Shown here in pieces: positions 9,314 to 19,452 of a DNA stretch of 64,000 nt. Below the pieces are notes generated by a model. The model searched no databases. It was not told where the DNA came from and was given only the letters and a program-made list of their open reading frames with translations. Source of the DNA: Porticoccaceae bacterium (lineage in GTDB: Bacteria; Pseudomonadota; Gammaproteobacteria; Pseudomonadales; Porticoccaceae); the NCBI GenBank assembly GCA_024644595.1, contig JAHEHL010000009.1:1-64000 (forward strand), read 5' to 3'. The first letter of the stretch is position 1. The number at the start of each line of letters is the position of its first letter. Made by a program: the position numbers and the translations under genes.

Positions 9314-10399
9314 TTACAGCACTGCGCGCGGATAGGATCCCAGCACCTTGAGTTCAGCCACGCTGGGAGCCAGCTCGGCGAGTACAGCCGCCGCAGCCGG
9401 GTCTTCAACATGTCCGGAAAAGTCGATAAAGAAGATGTAGGACCACTTGCTATTGCGCGAGGGTCGCGACTCGAGACGAGTCATGTCCACGTTGTGCTTG
9501 CGGAAAGGCTCCAGCAAATCGTGCAAGGCACCGGGACGATTGTGCACAGACACCACCAGCGAGGTCTTATCGTCACCGCTGGGCGGTACATCTTCGCGAC
9601 CGATAATCAAAAAACGCGTAGAGTTGTCGGGTCGATCCTCAATTTTTTCCCACAGTTTTTCAAGCTTGTACAGTTCACAGGACATATCGCCGGCAATCGC
9701 TGCGGAATTCCATTCACCCTGCACTCGTCGCGCTGCTTCGGCATTGCTGCTGACCGCTACACGCTCAATATTCGGGTAGTTGGAGTCCAGCCATTTGCGG
9801 CACTGAGCCAATGACTGGGCGTGGGAATAAACCCGGGTGATATTATCTTTATTGGTGCTGGGGCCAATCATAAAGTGCTGATGGATACGCAACTCCACCT
9901 CGCCACAGATTTTGACCTCGGAATCGATAAAGCTGTCCAGGGTATGACTCACCACACCTTCAGTGGAGTTTTCTACTGGCACCACGCCGTAGTTGCATGA
10001 TTCAGCCAGAACATCGCGGAACACCTCGTCAATGGCCGCTTTGGGAACGGTCACCGCAGAGTCGCCGAAGTGTTTAAGGGTGGCCTCCTGAGTGAAGGTG
10101 CCCTCGGGCCCAAGAAAAGCCACTTTGATCGGCTTTTCAAGCGCCAGACAGGCTGACATGATCTGGCGGAACAGACGTGCCATCTCTTCATTGCCGAGGG
10201 GTCCGGTGTTTTTCTCCATCACCGCACGCAGCACCTGAGCTTCGCGCTCAGGCCGGTAATAGCTCTCATCGCCCTGCTGCTTTTTGATCTTGGCCACGTC
10301 CTGTGCACAGCGCGCACGTGCACTGATGTTTTCCATGATCTGCTTATCTATGGCATCAATTTTATTGCGTAGCTCGAGAAGCGGGTTTTTCTCTGTCAT
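9314..10399 (-). CDS. pheA: Bifunctional chorismate mutase / prephenate dehydratase (P-protein)
   Basis: A 361-residue enzyme that converts chorismate to prephenate and then to phenylpyruvate for phenylalanine synthesis. An AroQ-type chorismate mutase is at residues 1-90 (ELRNKIDAIDKQIMENISAR, YYRPEREAQVLR). The dehydratase domain is at about 92-270, with FLGPEGTFTQEA, GVVPVENSTEGVV and the catalytic-loop STRFLIIGRE. A C-terminal ACT domain, likely the phenylalanine feedback site, is at about 283-360 (PGALHDLLEPFRKHN, ESRPSRNSKWSY). It follows gyrA by nine bases, so it is probably in the same transcript. A serC gene, often found between them in pseudomonads, is not present. Confidence 0.97.
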   Translation of the reverse strand: MTEKNPLLELRNKIDAIDKQIMENISARARCAQDVAKIKKQQGDESYYRPEREAQVLRAVMEKNTGPLGNEEMARLFRQIMSACLALEKPIKVAFLGPEGTFTQEATLKHFGDSAVTVPKAAIDEVFRDVLAESCNYGVVPVENSTEGVVSHTLDSFIDSEVKICGEVELRIHQHFMIGPSTNKDNITRVYSHAQSLAQCRKWLDSNYPNIERVAVSSNAEAARRVQGEWNSAAIAGDMSCELYKLEKLWEKIEDRPDNSTRFLIIGREDVPPSGDDKTSLVVSVHNRPGALHDLLEPFRKHNVDMTRLESRPSRNSKWSYIFFIDFSGHVEDPAAAAVLAELAPSVAELKVLGSYPRAVL

Positions 10400-10408
10400 G
10401 GTCCAGCC

Positions 10409-12988
10409 TTAATCCTCAGCGCCCTGATCTGCAGTATCGTCTGCAATGAATTCCTCTTCTTCAGGCTCGGCAATGCGTGCCAACCTGACCAGATTTTCAT
10501 CGACTTTCAGGCGGATAATACGCACACCCTGAGTGTTGCGCCCGACCACCGAAATCTCATCACCTCGCGTTCGCACCATCGTGCCCTGATCAGAGATCAA
10601 CATGATCTCATCACCGGCGAACAGCTGTGTTGCACCAACCAATGGGCCGTTGCGCTCGCTGGCCTGGATCGCGATCATGCCTTTACCTCCGCGACCTTTG
10701 GTTGGGAACTCATCAACTTTGGTGCGCTTGCCATAGCCGTTTTCACAGACCGTCAACAGGAAGCCATCCTCTTCTGGCACGACCATGGATATCACACTCT
10801 GACCCTCGGGCAGGCGCATACCGCGCACACCTTTTGAGACACGCCCCATTGGCCGGGCATCGGTGCTGGCAAAACGCACTGCCTTACCCTCGGAGCTGAA
10901 CAACATAATGTCGCTGTTGTCATCGATAATTGCGGTGTCGACCAGATGGTCGCCTTCGACCAGATCAACCGCACGCAAGCCGACGCTGCGCGGACGGGAA
11001 TACTGGTCCAGCGAGGTTTTCTTAACCGTGCCATTGGCCGTCGCCATAATCACATATTTGTCCGCGCTGTACTCTTCCACTGGCAGGATTGAGCTGATGC
11101 TCTCACCTTCATCCAGCGGTAACAGATTGACCACTGGGCGGCCGCGGGAGTTACGTCCGGCGACCGGGATCTGATAGACCTTAAGCCAGTAAACCTTGCC
11201 AAAATTGGTAAAGCAGAGAATCGTGGCGTGGGTGCTGGCGACCAGCAGATGTTCAACAAAGTCTTCATCTTTTACCGCAGTGGCCGACTTGCCCATGCCG
11301 CCGCGACGCTGCGCCTGATAATCACTCAGGGGCTGGGTTTTAGCATAGCCGCCATTGGAGATAGTCACCACGCGATCTTCTTCGGTGATCAGCTCTTCCA
11401 CGGTGAGGTCGTGCTGAGACTCAACAATTTCTGTGCGGCGCTCATCGCCAAACTCTTCGACAACCGCCTCAAGCTCTTCACGGATCACGCTCATCAGACG
11501 CACGAGGTCACCGAGAATGTCCTGATACTCGGCAATCTCTTCCAGCTTGACGGCGAACTCTTCGATGATCTTGCCGGTTTCCATACCGGTGAGACGATGC
11601 AGTCGCAGCTCGAGAATATCTTTGGCCTGTTCTGGAGACAGATAGTACTGGCCGTCTCGCAGACCATATTGCTCTTCCAGCCACTCGGGGCGTGTCGCCT
11701 CGGCGCCGGCACGATCGAGCATCTGAATAACAGTGCCAGGATCCCAGCCACGCGCCACCAACGCTTCACGGGCTTCCGTGGCAGTCGGAGACTGTTTGAT
11801 CAACGCAATCACTTCATCGATGTTGGCCAGCGCAATCGCAAAGCCTTCCAAGGTATGGGCGCGCTCGCGAGCCTTTTTCAGCAGATAGATGGTTCGGCGT
11901 GTCACCACTTCACGGCGGTGGCGCAAGAAGGCTTCAATCAATTGCTGCAGGTTGAGAATCTTCGGCTGACCATCGACCAGTGCCACGACATTGATACCAA
12001 ACACACTCTGCAACTGAGTCTGCGCGTACAGATTGTTCAATACCACTTCACCGACGTCGCCGCGCTTGATCTCAATCACCACGCGCAGGCCGTCTTTATC
12101 TGATTCATCACGCAGCTCTGAGATACCTTCGAGCTTCTTCTCTTTGACCAGCTCGGCAATGCGCTCAATCAAGCGCGCCTTGTTAAGCTGGTAGGGAATT
12201 TCAGTGATAATAATGGTCTCACGGCGAGTCTTTTCGTTGACCTCGACGCTGGCTTTGGCACGCACATAGATGCGCCCGCGACCGGTGCGATAAGCCTGAA
12301 TAATGCCCGCTTTACCATTGATTATGGCGCCGGTGGGGAAGTCAGGACCGGGAATATACTCCATCAATTCATCGACAGTGATATCCGGGTTGTCCACCAT
12401 CGCCAGACAACCTTTAACGACTTCCGTCAGGTTGTGAGGCGGAATATTGGTCGCCATACCCACTGCAATACCGGAGGAGCCATTGACCAACAGGTTGGGG
12501 ATACGGGTCGGCAGCACGTGGGGAATCTGCTCAGTTTCGTCATAGTTGGGGACGAAATCGACGGTTTCTTTTTCCAGATCTTCGAGCAGAGCATGGGCGA
12601 TCTTGGTCATGCGAATTTCGGTGTATCGCATTGCCGCAGCGGAGTCACCGTCGACCGAACCAAAGTTGCCCTGCCCATCGACCAGCATATAGCGCAGCGA
12701 GAACGGCTGGGCCATCCGGACGATGGTTTCATAGACCGCAGAATCACCGTGAGGGTGATACTTACCAATCACGTCACCGACCACACGGGCAGATTTTTTG
12801 TAGGCCTTGTTCCAATCATTGCCGAGTTCGCTCATGGCAAACAGGGCTCGCCTGTGCACAGGCTTGAGCCCGTCGCGAACGTCAGGCAGTGCACGTCCGA
12901 CAATCACACTCATGGCATAAGCCAGATAGGACTGTTTGAGCTCGTCTTCGATATTTACCGGAACAATTTCTTTTGCTAGATCACCCAT
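10409..12988 (-). CDS. gyrA: DNA gyrase subunit A
   Basis: An 859-residue type II topoisomerase subunit that cuts and rejoins DNA during negative supercoiling. The catalytic tyrosine is Tyr122 in the segment [11 protein letters not shown]. The quinolone-determining loop reads [12 protein letters not shown], with Ser83 and Glu87 in E. coli-like numbering. The GyrA box QRRGGMGK and the six-bladed C-terminal wrapping domain with repeated (S/V)RxxxxxxRxxxGV-like blades follow. An acidic tail closes the protein. The gene heads the unit gyrA-pheA-tyrA/aroA and is transcribed away from mtaD across a 231-base divergent promoter region. Confidence 0.98.
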   Translation of the reverse strand: MGDLAKEIVPVNIEDELKQSYLAYAMSVIVGRALPDVRDGLKPVHRRALFAMSELGNDWNKAYKKSARVVGDVIGKYHPHGDSAVYETIVRMAQPFSLRYMLVDGQGNFGSVDGDSAAAMRYTEIRMTKIAHALLEDLEKETVDFVPNYDETEQIPHVLPTRIPNLLVNGSSGIAVGMATNIPPHNLTEVVKGCLAMVDNPDITVDELMEYIPGPDFPTGAIINGKAGIIQAYRTGRGRIYVRAKASVEVNEKTRRETIIITEIPYQLNKARLIERIAELVKEKKLEGISELRDESDKDGLRVVIEIKRGDVGEVVLNNLYAQTQLQSVFGINVVALVDGQPKILNLQQLIEAFLRHRREVVTRRTIYLLKKARERAHTLEGFAIALANIDEVIALIKQSPTATEAREALVARGWDPGTVIQMLDRAGAEATRPEWLEEQYGLRDGQYYLSPEQAKDILELRLHRLTGMETGKIIEEFAVKLEEIAEYQDILGDLVRLMSVIREELEAVVEEFGDERRTEIVESQHDLTVEELITEEDRVVTISNGGYAKTQPLSDYQAQRRGGMGKSATAVKDEDFVEHLLVASTHATILCFTNFGKVYWLKVYQIPVAGRNSRGRPVVNLLPLDEGESISSILPVEEYSADKYVIMATANGTVKKTSLDQYSRPRSVGLRAVDLVEGDHLVDTAIIDDNSDIMLFSSEGKAVRFASTDARPMGRVSKGVRGMRLPEGQSVISMVVPEEDGFLLTVCENGYGKRTKVDEFPTKGRGGKGMIAIQASERNGPLVGATQLFAGDEIMLISDQGTMVRTRGDEISVVGRNTQGVRIIRLKVDENLVRLARIAEPEEEEFIADDTADQGAED

Positions 12989-13219
12989 AAGTTTCTGTCG
13001 TGCCCTAAAGTGTTATCGCTATTATTCTGGAGCCGTGAACGACTGCTGTAGAGCAATCCGGCCGGCCTGTTATCAGCCCCTAAAAGAGGCCTTTTTTAAG
13101 CCTTGAATTCTACCACAGGTTTACCCCCAAAGGGTCTCTTTTATTGCCCTGAAAGTCTCTCCAGGGCTTAAACCACGGCGAAAAGCGGGTATACTCCGAT
13201 CACTCGTTCAGGAGGCTAC

Positions 13220-14542
13220 ATGCAGCCAACAAAAATCGATTTACTTATCAATGCCCGATGGATTATTCCGGTGGTTCCGGAAGCTGCGGTTTTTGAAAAC
13301 TGCGCCCTGGCCGTCGACCGTCAGCGGATTGTCGGCATCTATCCTCAGGCTGAAGCAAAACTGAAATTCATCGCTGATTCAGTGGTCAACCTGGCCGACC
13401 ATATCCTTATGCCAGGGATGGTGAATGCCCATGGACATGCCGCGATGAGTCTGCTGCGCGGCTATGCAGATGACCTGCCGCTCAAACCCTGGTTGGAGGA
13501 GCACATCTGGCCAGTTGAGGGCCGCATGATGAGTGAACAATTTGTCGCCGACGGCACCGATCTGGCAATAGCCGAGATGATCACAACCGGCACCACCTGT
13601 TTCGCCGATATGTACTTCTTCGCCGACCGCATCGCCGAACAGGTTCAACGCAGCGGTATCCGCAGTCAGGTGGGTTTTACCGTGTTCGATTTTGCCACCG
13701 CCGGAGGCAAGGATCCCGACGACTATATCCACAAGGGATTGCGACTACGCGACACGTATAAAGGCAATGATTTAATCAAGATTGCCTGTGCGCCCCATGC
13801 GCCCTATACCGTGGGCGACGAAACCCTGCGCCGCATCGCCACCTATGCCAACGAACTGGATATGGCGGTTCATATCCACTGTCATGAGACAGCTCAGGAA
13901 GTGAGCGACTCACTGCAGCTTTACAGTTGTCGGCCTCTACAGCGGCTCGAAGATCTCGGCGTGTTGCTGCCACAGACTCAGCTGGTGCATATGACTCAGA
14001 TCGGCGATAACGATATTCGCCTGATTCAGGAAAACAACTGTCACGTCGTTCACTGCCCGGAATCCAACCTCAAACTCGCCAGCGGCTTCTGTCCGGTGGC
14101 TGAGCTGATGGAAGCCGGGATCAATGTTGCCCTCGGCACTGATGGCGCAGCCAGCAATAATGACCTCGACCTGTTTGCCGAACTGAAAACCGCCGCTCTG
14201 CTGGCCAAAGGGGTTGCCGGCGATGCCGCAGCGCTGGACGCCCATGCAGCGCTGCGCATGGCCACCATCAACGGGGCCCGCGCACTCGGCTGGCAGGATG
14301 AGATCGGCAGCCTGGAAGCGGGCAAAAGTGCCGATATGATTGCCGTGGAAGTCAGCTCACTGAGCCAAAAACCACTCTACAACCCAGCCTCGCAGCTGGT
14401 CTATTGCAATGCCGGCAGCCAGGTTACCCACAGCTGGGTGGCGGGCAAGGCATTGCTGACCAATCGCACTCTGACCACCCTTAATAAACAAAACCTGATC
14501 CAGCTTGCAGAACAATGGCGTAACCAGATCAGCCCCAACTAA
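13220..14542 (+). CDS. mtaD: TRZ/ATZ-family amidohydrolase, probable 5-methylthioadenosine / S-adenosylhomocysteine deaminase
   Basis: A 440-residue metal-dependent amidohydrolase of the TRZ/ATZ group. Metal and active-site motifs are visible: GMVNAHGHAAMSLLRG (the HxH), VHIHCHETAQEV, and LGTDGAASNNDLDLFAEL with the metal-binding Asp. By family it should deaminate methylthioadenosine or S-adenosylhomocysteine, or a related purine or amine. The same gene precedes ubiG in pseudomonads. There the deaminase role recycles the methylthioadenosine left by polyamine synthesis. SD-like AGGAGG is present a few bases before the ATG. Substrate assignment is by family only. Confidence 0.85.
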   Translation: MQPTKIDLLINARWIIPVVPEAAVFENCALAVDRQRIVGIYPQAEAKLKFIADSVVNLADHILMPGMVNAHGHAAMSLLRGYADDLPLKPWLEEHIWPVEGRMMSEQFVADGTDLAIAEMITTGTTCFADMYFFADRIAEQVQRSGIRSQVGFTVFDFATAGGKDPDDYIHKGLRLRDTYKGNDLIKIACAPHAPYTVGDETLRRIATYANELDMAVHIHCHETAQEVSDSLQLYSCRPLQRLEDLGVLLPQTQLVHMTQIGDNDIRLIQENNCHVVHCPESNLKLASGFCPVAELMEAGINVALGTDGAASNNDLDLFAELKTAALLAKGVAGDAAALDAHAALRMATINGARALGWQDEIGSLEAGKSADMIAVEVSSLSQKPLYNPASQLVYCNAGSQVTHSWVAGKALLTNRTLTTLNKQNLIQLAEQWRNQISPN

Positions 14543-14573
14543 TCCTATTTTCAAATTCAGGTAGCCAAACACT

Positions 14574-15308
14574 ATGTCCAACTCAACCCGTTCCGAACAC
14601 AGCGCGTCGATCAATGTCGACCCCGCCGAAGTGGCCAAGTTTGAGCAGCTGGCAAGTCGCTGGTGGGATCGCAACAGTGAGTTTAAACCGCTGCATGATA
14701 TCAACCCACTGCGGGCAAACTGGATTGATAAGCTGGCCCCGGTGGCGGAAAAGAAGGTGCTCGATGTCGGCTGCGGTGGCGGTATTCTCTGTGAAGCTTT
14801 GGCCCAGCGCGGGGCTTTCGTTACCGGAATTGACATGGGGGAAGCGCCCCTGGCGGTTGGCAAACTGCATCAGCTCGAATCTGGTGTGGAGGTCGACTAT
14901 CAGAAATCTACCGCTGAGGCCTTTGCCCAGGATCACGCAGAAAGCTTCGATGTTGTTACCTGCCTCGAGATGCTCGAGCATGTGCCCGATCCCGGTTCGG
15001 TGGTCGCCGCCTGTGCCGCAATGACCAAACCCGGAGGCACATTGTTTTTTTCGACCATTAACCGCAACCCGAAGTCCTATCTGCTGGCGATTATCGGTGT
15101 TGAATATGTGTTGGGCATGCTGCCCAAGGGAACTCACGAATACGGCAAGTTTATTCGCCCCGCAGAACTCGGCCAGTGGATACGGGAATCAGGACTGGAG
15201 CTCGACCAAATGACCGGCCTGACCTACAACCCGCTGACCAAAACCTATCGTCTCACTGAATCCGATGTCGATGTCAATTACATGATCTGCGCGCGCAAGC
15301 CGGCTTAG
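14574..15308 (+). CDS. ubiG: Bifunctional ubiquinone O-methyltransferase
   Basis: A 244-residue SAM-dependent methyltransferase that makes both O-methylations of ubiquinone synthesis. The UbiG hallmarks are the N-terminal [19 protein letters not shown], the SAM-binding [19 protein letters not shown], and the ends [12 protein letters not shown] and [13 protein letters not shown]. The length matches the family. It lies 31 bases after mtaD and 11 before mupP, suggesting one operon. The presence of ubiquinone synthesis fits an aerobic respiratory organism, like the ccm operon further along. Confidence 0.97.
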   Translation: MSNSTRSEHSASINVDPAEVAKFEQLASRWWDRNSEFKPLHDINPLRANWIDKLAPVAEKKVLDVGCGGGILCEALAQRGAFVTGIDMGEAPLAVGKLHQLESGVEVDYQKSTAEAFAQDHAESFDVVTCLEMLEHVPDPGSVVAACAAMTKPGGTLFFSTINRNPKSYLLAIIGVEYVLGMLPKGTHEYGKFIRPAELGQWIRESGLELDQMTGLTYNPLTKTYRLTESDVDVNYMICARKPA

Positions 15309-15319
15309 GGAACTGCTTT

Positions 15320-15982
15320 ATGCTTGATTTCAAGGCGTTGTTGTTTGACCTAGACGGCACATTGCTCGACACCGCGCCAGACTTTATCAGTGCGCTGAAT
15401 ATTCTGCTTCAGCGTCATCAGCGAGCGGCGCTGCCCGACTCGGTTATTCGCACAAGCGTCACCAACGGCTCGGCGGGACTGGTTCAAGTAGCCTTTGATA
15501 TCGACCCCAGCGATCCGACATTTGAACCACTGCGGGAAGAGTTTCTCGAACTCTATTTCGCCAATCTGGCTGACAAAACTGTCCTCTTCGACGGCCTGCA
15601 GTCAGTGCTCGACGAGTGTGCAGCGCGCAGCATTCCCTGGGGTGTTGTGACCAACAAACCCTGGAAGTACACCCAGGCCTCGATGACCCAGTTGGGCTTG
15701 TTTGACGGTGCCGCAACCATTATCTGTCCGGATCATGTGAAGCAACCAAAACCCGATCCAGAGGCCATCCTGCTTGCCTGCAAAGAGATTGCTCTGGCGC
15801 CGTCAGACTGCCTCTATGTCGGCGATCATATTCGTGATATCGACGCCGGTCGTGCAGCGGGAACACGCAATATTGCCGCAGCCTGGGGTTACATTGACGC
15901 CGGCGAACAGCTCGCCAACTGGCAGGCCGATTGGATTGTTGAACGGTCGCAGCAATTGCATGGTCTGCTGTTTGCTGACTAA
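15320..15982 (+). CDS. mupP: HAD-superfamily phosphatase, probable N-acetylmuramic acid 6-phosphate phosphatase
   Basis: A 220-residue HAD hydrolase with motif I LFDLDGTLLDT, motif II around GVVTNKPWKYT, a lysine in CPDHVKQPKPDPE and motif IV YVGDHIRDIDAGRAAG. The fold and length also fit phosphoglycolate phosphatase (Gph). The position between ubiG and a YciK-type reductase is the one occupied by mupP in Pseudomonas. That enzyme removes phosphate from MurNAc-6-P in the anhydromuropeptide recycling route that bypasses MurA and affects fosfomycin tolerance. I prefer MupP on gene order; sequence alone cannot settle MupP versus Gph. Confidence 0.8.
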   Translation: MLDFKALLFDLDGTLLDTAPDFISALNILLQRHQRAALPDSVIRTSVTNGSAGLVQVAFDIDPSDPTFEPLREEFLELYFANLADKTVLFDGLQSVLDECAARSIPWGVVTNKPWKYTQASMTQLGLFDGAATIICPDHVKQPKPDPEAILLACKEIALAPSDCLYVGDHIRDIDAGRAAGTRNIAAAWGYIDAGEQLANWQADWIVERSQQLHGLLFAD

Positions 15983-16045
15983 CGTCGCGTTCGTGCTCGG
16001 CGATTTTAAAACCATCTATTTAACCATTTAACAAGAGTCTATTTT

Positions 16046-16813
16046 ATGTTGTCAGAAGCCCAGATAGCCGCCTATCAAGCCCCTGAAAATTTGCTTGCCG
16101 AGCGGGTGATTATGATCACTGGTGCCGGAGACGGCATTGGCAAGACTGCGGCATTAAGTTGCGCACAACATGGCGCCACGGTCATTCTCGCTGGGCGCAC
16201 TGTGGCCAAACTGGAGCAGGTCTACGACGCGATTATTGCCAGCGGTGGCGCTGAACCGATTATCTATCCTATCGATCTTGAAGGCGCCAGCAGTGAAGAT
16301 TATGACCAGCTGTGCAGCCATATAGATGAACAGTTTGGCCGCCTTGACGGGCTGCTGCACAATGCCGGAATTCTCGGTCAGCGCACCCCCTTGAACAACT
16401 ATCGCAGTGATGTCTGGGAAAAGGTGATGCAGGTTAATGTTACAGCCGGCTTTTTGATGACGCAGGCTCTGATGCCGGTGCTTGAAAAATCGGATAGCGC
16501 CTCGGTGGTTTTAACATCGTCGAGCGTTGGCCGCACCGGCCGCTCATTTTGGGGTGCCTATGCGGTATCAAAGTTTGCGGTTGAGGGAATGGTGCAAGTC
16601 TGGGCAGAGGAACTCGAGGGACTGGGTTCAGTGCGGATCAATGCCATCAATCCGGGTGCGACGCGCACCAACATGCGTATGCAGGCGTTCCCGGCGGAAG
16701 ACCCCGGCACGCTGAAGACTGCTGAGGAGATTATGCCAAGCTATCTTTATTTACTCGGCGCGGACAGTGCCAATGTCAATGGTCAGTCTATCGATGCTCA
16801 ACCGCACCGATAG
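16046..16813 (+). CDS. yciK: YciK-family short-chain oxidoreductase
   Basis: A 255-residue NAD(P)-dependent SDR. The nucleotide-binding motif MITGAGDGIGKTAAL is at about residues 23-36, the NAG motif in LLHNAGILGQ, and the catalytic Ser and YxxxK in YAVSKFAVEGM. The N-terminal leader QAPENLLAERV is a feature of the YciK subgroup. The substrate is unknown in the family. It is the last gene of the mtaD-ubiG-mupP-yciK run and converges on rluB with only 27 bases between their stop codons; I see no clear terminator there. Confidence 0.9.
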   Translation: MLSEAQIAAYQAPENLLAERVIMITGAGDGIGKTAALSCAQHGATVILAGRTVAKLEQVYDAIIASGGAEPIIYPIDLEGASSEDYDQLCSHIDEQFGRLDGLLHNAGILGQRTPLNNYRSDVWEKVMQVNVTAGFLMTQALMPVLEKSDSASVVLTSSSVGRTGRSFWGAYAVSKFAVEGMVQVWAEELEGLGSVRINAINPGATRTNMRMQAFPAEDPGTLKTAEEIMPSYLYLLGADSANVNGQSIDAQPHR

Positions 16814-16840
16814 ACCGGCTTCGGGAAAATAAGTAGCGGA

Positions 16841-17680
16841 TTATTTCCAGGGATTGCCGCGAGCGCGGAGTTTCTTTTCCTTGCGCTCACGCATATCTCT
16901 GTGAATATTTTTCTCACTGAATTTGGGCGGACGCAGACTGACCGCTTTAAACAGCGAGACAACCTGTTTTGGATCGAGCTCGATAAAGTCAGCGCGACGA
17001 ACAATCGACGGCAATTCAATTGGGCCGTAGCTGATGCGCTTGAGACGATTGACTTCGACATCCTGAGATTCCCACAGACGTCGCACTTCGCGGGTGCGGC
17101 CCTCAGCCAGAATAACCCTAAACCAACGATTGCGGCCGCCAATATCGTCATCGCCACTGCGCGCATGCTGAGCTTTGACACTATGGAAACGCGCTACACC
17201 GTCTTCCAGCACCACGCCTTCGGTCAGGCGTCTGATCATAGCCTCATCTACCTCACCGTGAATTCGGGCCATATACTCGCGCTGAACTTCATAAGATGGG
17301 TGCATCAAACGGTTGGCCAGCTCGCCGTGATTGGTAAATAGCAGCAGACCGCTGGTGTTGATGTCCAGGCGTCCAATCGCAATCCAACGGCCACGACTCA
17401 GTCGCGGCAGACGATCAAATACGGTCGGCCGACCGTCCGGGTCTGAGGTTGTGCAGACCTCACCCTCTGGCTTGCTGTACATCAACACACGGGGATTGTC
17501 GTCGGTAACAATTTTGATCGCCCGCCCATCGACCATAATGCGGTCGTCAGCTTCGGCGCGGTCACCCAACTTGGCCACTGAGCCATTCACTGAAACCCGA
17601 CCTGCGGAGATCCACTTTTCCAGCTCACGGCGCGACCCTAGGCCTGCGGTGGCGAGCACTTTTTGAAGTTTTTCACTCAT
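16841..17680 (-). CDS. rluB: 23S rRNA pseudouridine(2605) synthase
   Basis: A 279-residue RsuA/RluB-type pseudouridine synthase. An N-terminal S4 RNA-binding domain is present (EKLQKVLATAGLGSRRELEKWI, residues 3-25). The catalytic domain has the active Asp in GRLDINTSGLLLFTNHG, followed by RLMHPSYEVQREYMARIHG. The basic C-terminal tail (KEKKLRARGNPWK) is like that of RluB. The start overlaps the end of scpB by eight bases, consistent with the common scpA-scpB-rluB operon. RluF or RsuA are less likely given that context. Confidence 0.92.
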   Translation of the reverse strand: MSEKLQKVLATAGLGSRRELEKWISAGRVSVNGSVAKLGDRAEADDRIMVDGRAIKIVTDDNPRVLMYSKPEGEVCTTSDPDGRPTVFDRLPRLSRGRWIAIGRLDINTSGLLLFTNHGELANRLMHPSYEVQREYMARIHGEVDEAMIRRLTEGVVLEDGVARFHSVKAQHARSGDDDIGGRNRWFRVILAEGRTREVRRLWESQDVEVNRLKRISYGPIELPSIVRRADFIELDPKQVVSLFKAVSLRPPKFSEKNIHRDMRERKEKKLRARGNPWK

Positions 17681-18452
17681 TGGATGTACCGCTTATCCGA
17701 TCGTCGGCATCCAGTTCTTCGCTGTCTAATTCGTCGCGGTCTAATTCCTCGCTATGCAGCTCGGCAGTTTCCAGTTGACTAACCATATCGCTTTCACCAT
17801 CCGTTTCCTGATCGAGACTAAACTCGTCAGGCGCCACCGGCTCTACAACATCGATGGCATCATTGGCGGCGACAGGCGCGCCACCGGTTCCAGACAGTGC
17901 CAGCTCAAGCTCGGGGTCGAGTTCGGCAAAATCTTTGATTTCACTCAATGCCGGGAGCTGCTCAAGGCTCTTGATATTGAAATAGTCGAGAAAAATCTTG
18001 GTCGTCGCATAGAGCGCCGGTTTGCCGGGCACATCTCGGTAGCCCACTACTCTCACCCAGTCTCGCTCCTGCAGGGTTTTGATAATGTCTGAGCTCACTG
18101 CAACTCCACGCACTTGCTCAATGTCACCGCGCGTCAGTGGCTGGCGATAGGCAATCAGTGCCAATGTCTCAAGCATCGCTCGGGAATAGCGCTTGGGCTT
18201 TTCACTCCACAGGCGATTGACCCACTCGGAGAGATCCTGGCGAACCTGAAAGCGATAACCGCTGCCGGTCTGCTGAAGCTCAAAACCTCGCCCGCGACAG
18301 TCTGCCTCAATCTCTTCCAGGGCCGCACGCAGTTGATCTCGAGGCGGCCGTTCGTCCTCTTCAAAGAGGTTTTCAATGCGCGCTAAATCCAGCGGTTTGC
18401 CCGCTGCCAACAGCGCACCTTCGACAATTTTTTTAATCAGATCAGCATTCAT
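17673..18452 (-). CDS. scpB: Segregation and condensation protein B
   Basis: A 259-residue winged-helix protein of the SMC-ScpA-ScpB condensin, which compacts and segregates the chromosome. It shows the paired winged-helix region with LALIAYRQPLTRGDIEQVRGV and LYATTKIFLDYFNIKSL. The C-terminal 70 residues are acidic and repetitive (SEELDRDELDSEELDADD), a low-complexity tail longer than the core needs. It overlaps both scpA and rluB by four to eight bases. Its partner smc lies elsewhere in the window, at 42076-45573. Confidence 0.95.
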   Translation of the reverse strand: MNADLIKKIVEGALLAAGKPLDLARIENLFEEDERPPRDQLRAALEEIEADCRGRGFELQQTGSGYRFQVRQDLSEWVNRLWSEKPKRYSRAMLETLALIAYRQPLTRGDIEQVRGVAVSSDIIKTLQERDWVRVVGYRDVPGKPALYATTKIFLDYFNIKSLEQLPALSEIKDFAELDPELELALSGTGGAPVAANDAIDVVEPVAPDEFSLDQETDGESDMVSQLETAELHSEELDRDELDSEELDADDRISGTSNE

Positions 18453-19351
18453 GATGTTCTAGCTTTAACGTGGATGGGGCCAAAGGTTTCACTCTGTACG
18501 ATCTCAACCAGTGACTCTTTAATCAGTTCCATAATGGCCAAAAAGGTTACCACTACACCCAACTTGCCCTCGGAGGTTTTAAACAGGCTCACAAAGGGCA
18601 CAAATTGTTCACCGCGCAGCGCTTCCAGCACATAGGTCATCCGCTCTCGGGTTGAGAGCTTTTCCAGCTGCACCTGATGGCTTTCGAACATCTCGGCTCG
18701 CTGCAGCACTTCAGCCAGTGCGGTCAACAGCTCACGCATGTCCACATCGGGGTGTTGGACATCCTGGTTGCGCTCCGGCGCGTGCGCCGAGGCCTGGTGA
18801 ATGTCACGGCCGAGGCGGGGCATTTCGTCGAGATCGTCGGCCGCTTTCTTGAACCGCTCATATTCCTGCAAGCGACGGATCAGTTCGGCGCGCGGGTCAC
18901 CCTCATCGTCTTCATCCATTACCTGACGCGGCAACAGCATGCGCGACTTAATCTCGGCAAGCATCGCTGCCATCACCAGATATTCTGCCGCCAGTTCCAA
19001 CTGAATGGATTTCATCAGGCCGATATAACCCATATATTGACGAGTGATTTCGGCGACATTAATTTCGAGAATATCGAGATTCTGGCGCCTGATCAGGTAT
19101 AGCAGCAGATCGAGGGGGCCTTCAAACGCTTCGAGAAATACTTCCAGCGCATCCGGTGGAATATAGAGATCTTTGGGCAGGACAGTGAGCTCTTTACCCT
19201 GCACCATGGCAAACGGCATTTCACTCTGCTGGGGACGCAGTGCCTGCGGGTCGACGCCGACGGTCTGATCCGCTGCGGCAATGCCATCACTGCCCACTTC
19301 AGGCAGTTCTGCGGGCTGTTCGGAATCAATAGATGTGGCTTCGTTGCTCAC
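18449..19351 (-). CDS. scpA: Segregation and condensation protein A
   Basis: A 300-residue kleisin subunit of the bacterial condensin that bridges SMC heads. The family N-terminus FEGPLDLLLYLIRRQNLDI appears only at about residue 74. About 70 extra residues precede it (rich in Q, E and P), so translation might start further in, for example at MPFAMVQGKE near residue 45. AAEYLVMAAMLAEIKSRMLLP and the C-terminal winged helix (VVVTFLAIMELIKESLVEI) are typical. The stop overlaps the scpB start as ATGA. Confidence 0.94.
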   Translation of the reverse strand: MSNEATSIDSEQPAELPEVGSDGIAAADQTVGVDPQALRPQQSEMPFAMVQGKELTVLPKDLYIPPDALEVFLEAFEGPLDLLLYLIRRQNLDILEINVAEITRQYMGYIGLMKSIQLELAAEYLVMAAMLAEIKSRMLLPRQVMDEDDEGDPRAELIRRLQEYERFKKAADDLDEMPRLGRDIHQASAHAPERNQDVQHPDVDMRELLTALAEVLQRAEMFESHQVQLEKLSTRERMTYVLEALRGEQFVPFVSLFKTSEGKLGVVVTFLAIMELIKESLVEIVQSETFGPIHVKARTS

Positions 19352-19452
19352 AGGCGGCTCGATTGTTTAGTAGTCTGCAATTATAACCACAATGCCGGCC
19401 GTGGCCATCATGATTATTGAAATTAGGAACTGTGGAATCTGCGGCATGAAAC

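Noticed and set aside
11228-12103. Long open frame on the plus strand opposite gyrA
   Set aside because: It runs antisense within a certain gyrA gene, has no recognisable domain and follows gyrA codon bias in mirror.
13077-13102. AAAAGAGGCC/TTTTTT stretch between gyrA and mtaD as a terminator
   Set aside because: The stem is short and imperfect, and it lies in a divergent promoter region where no transcript is expected to end.
14357-14863. Minus-strand open frame opposite the mtaD-ubiG junction
   Set aside because: It overlaps two clear genes on the other strand and has no identifiable domain.
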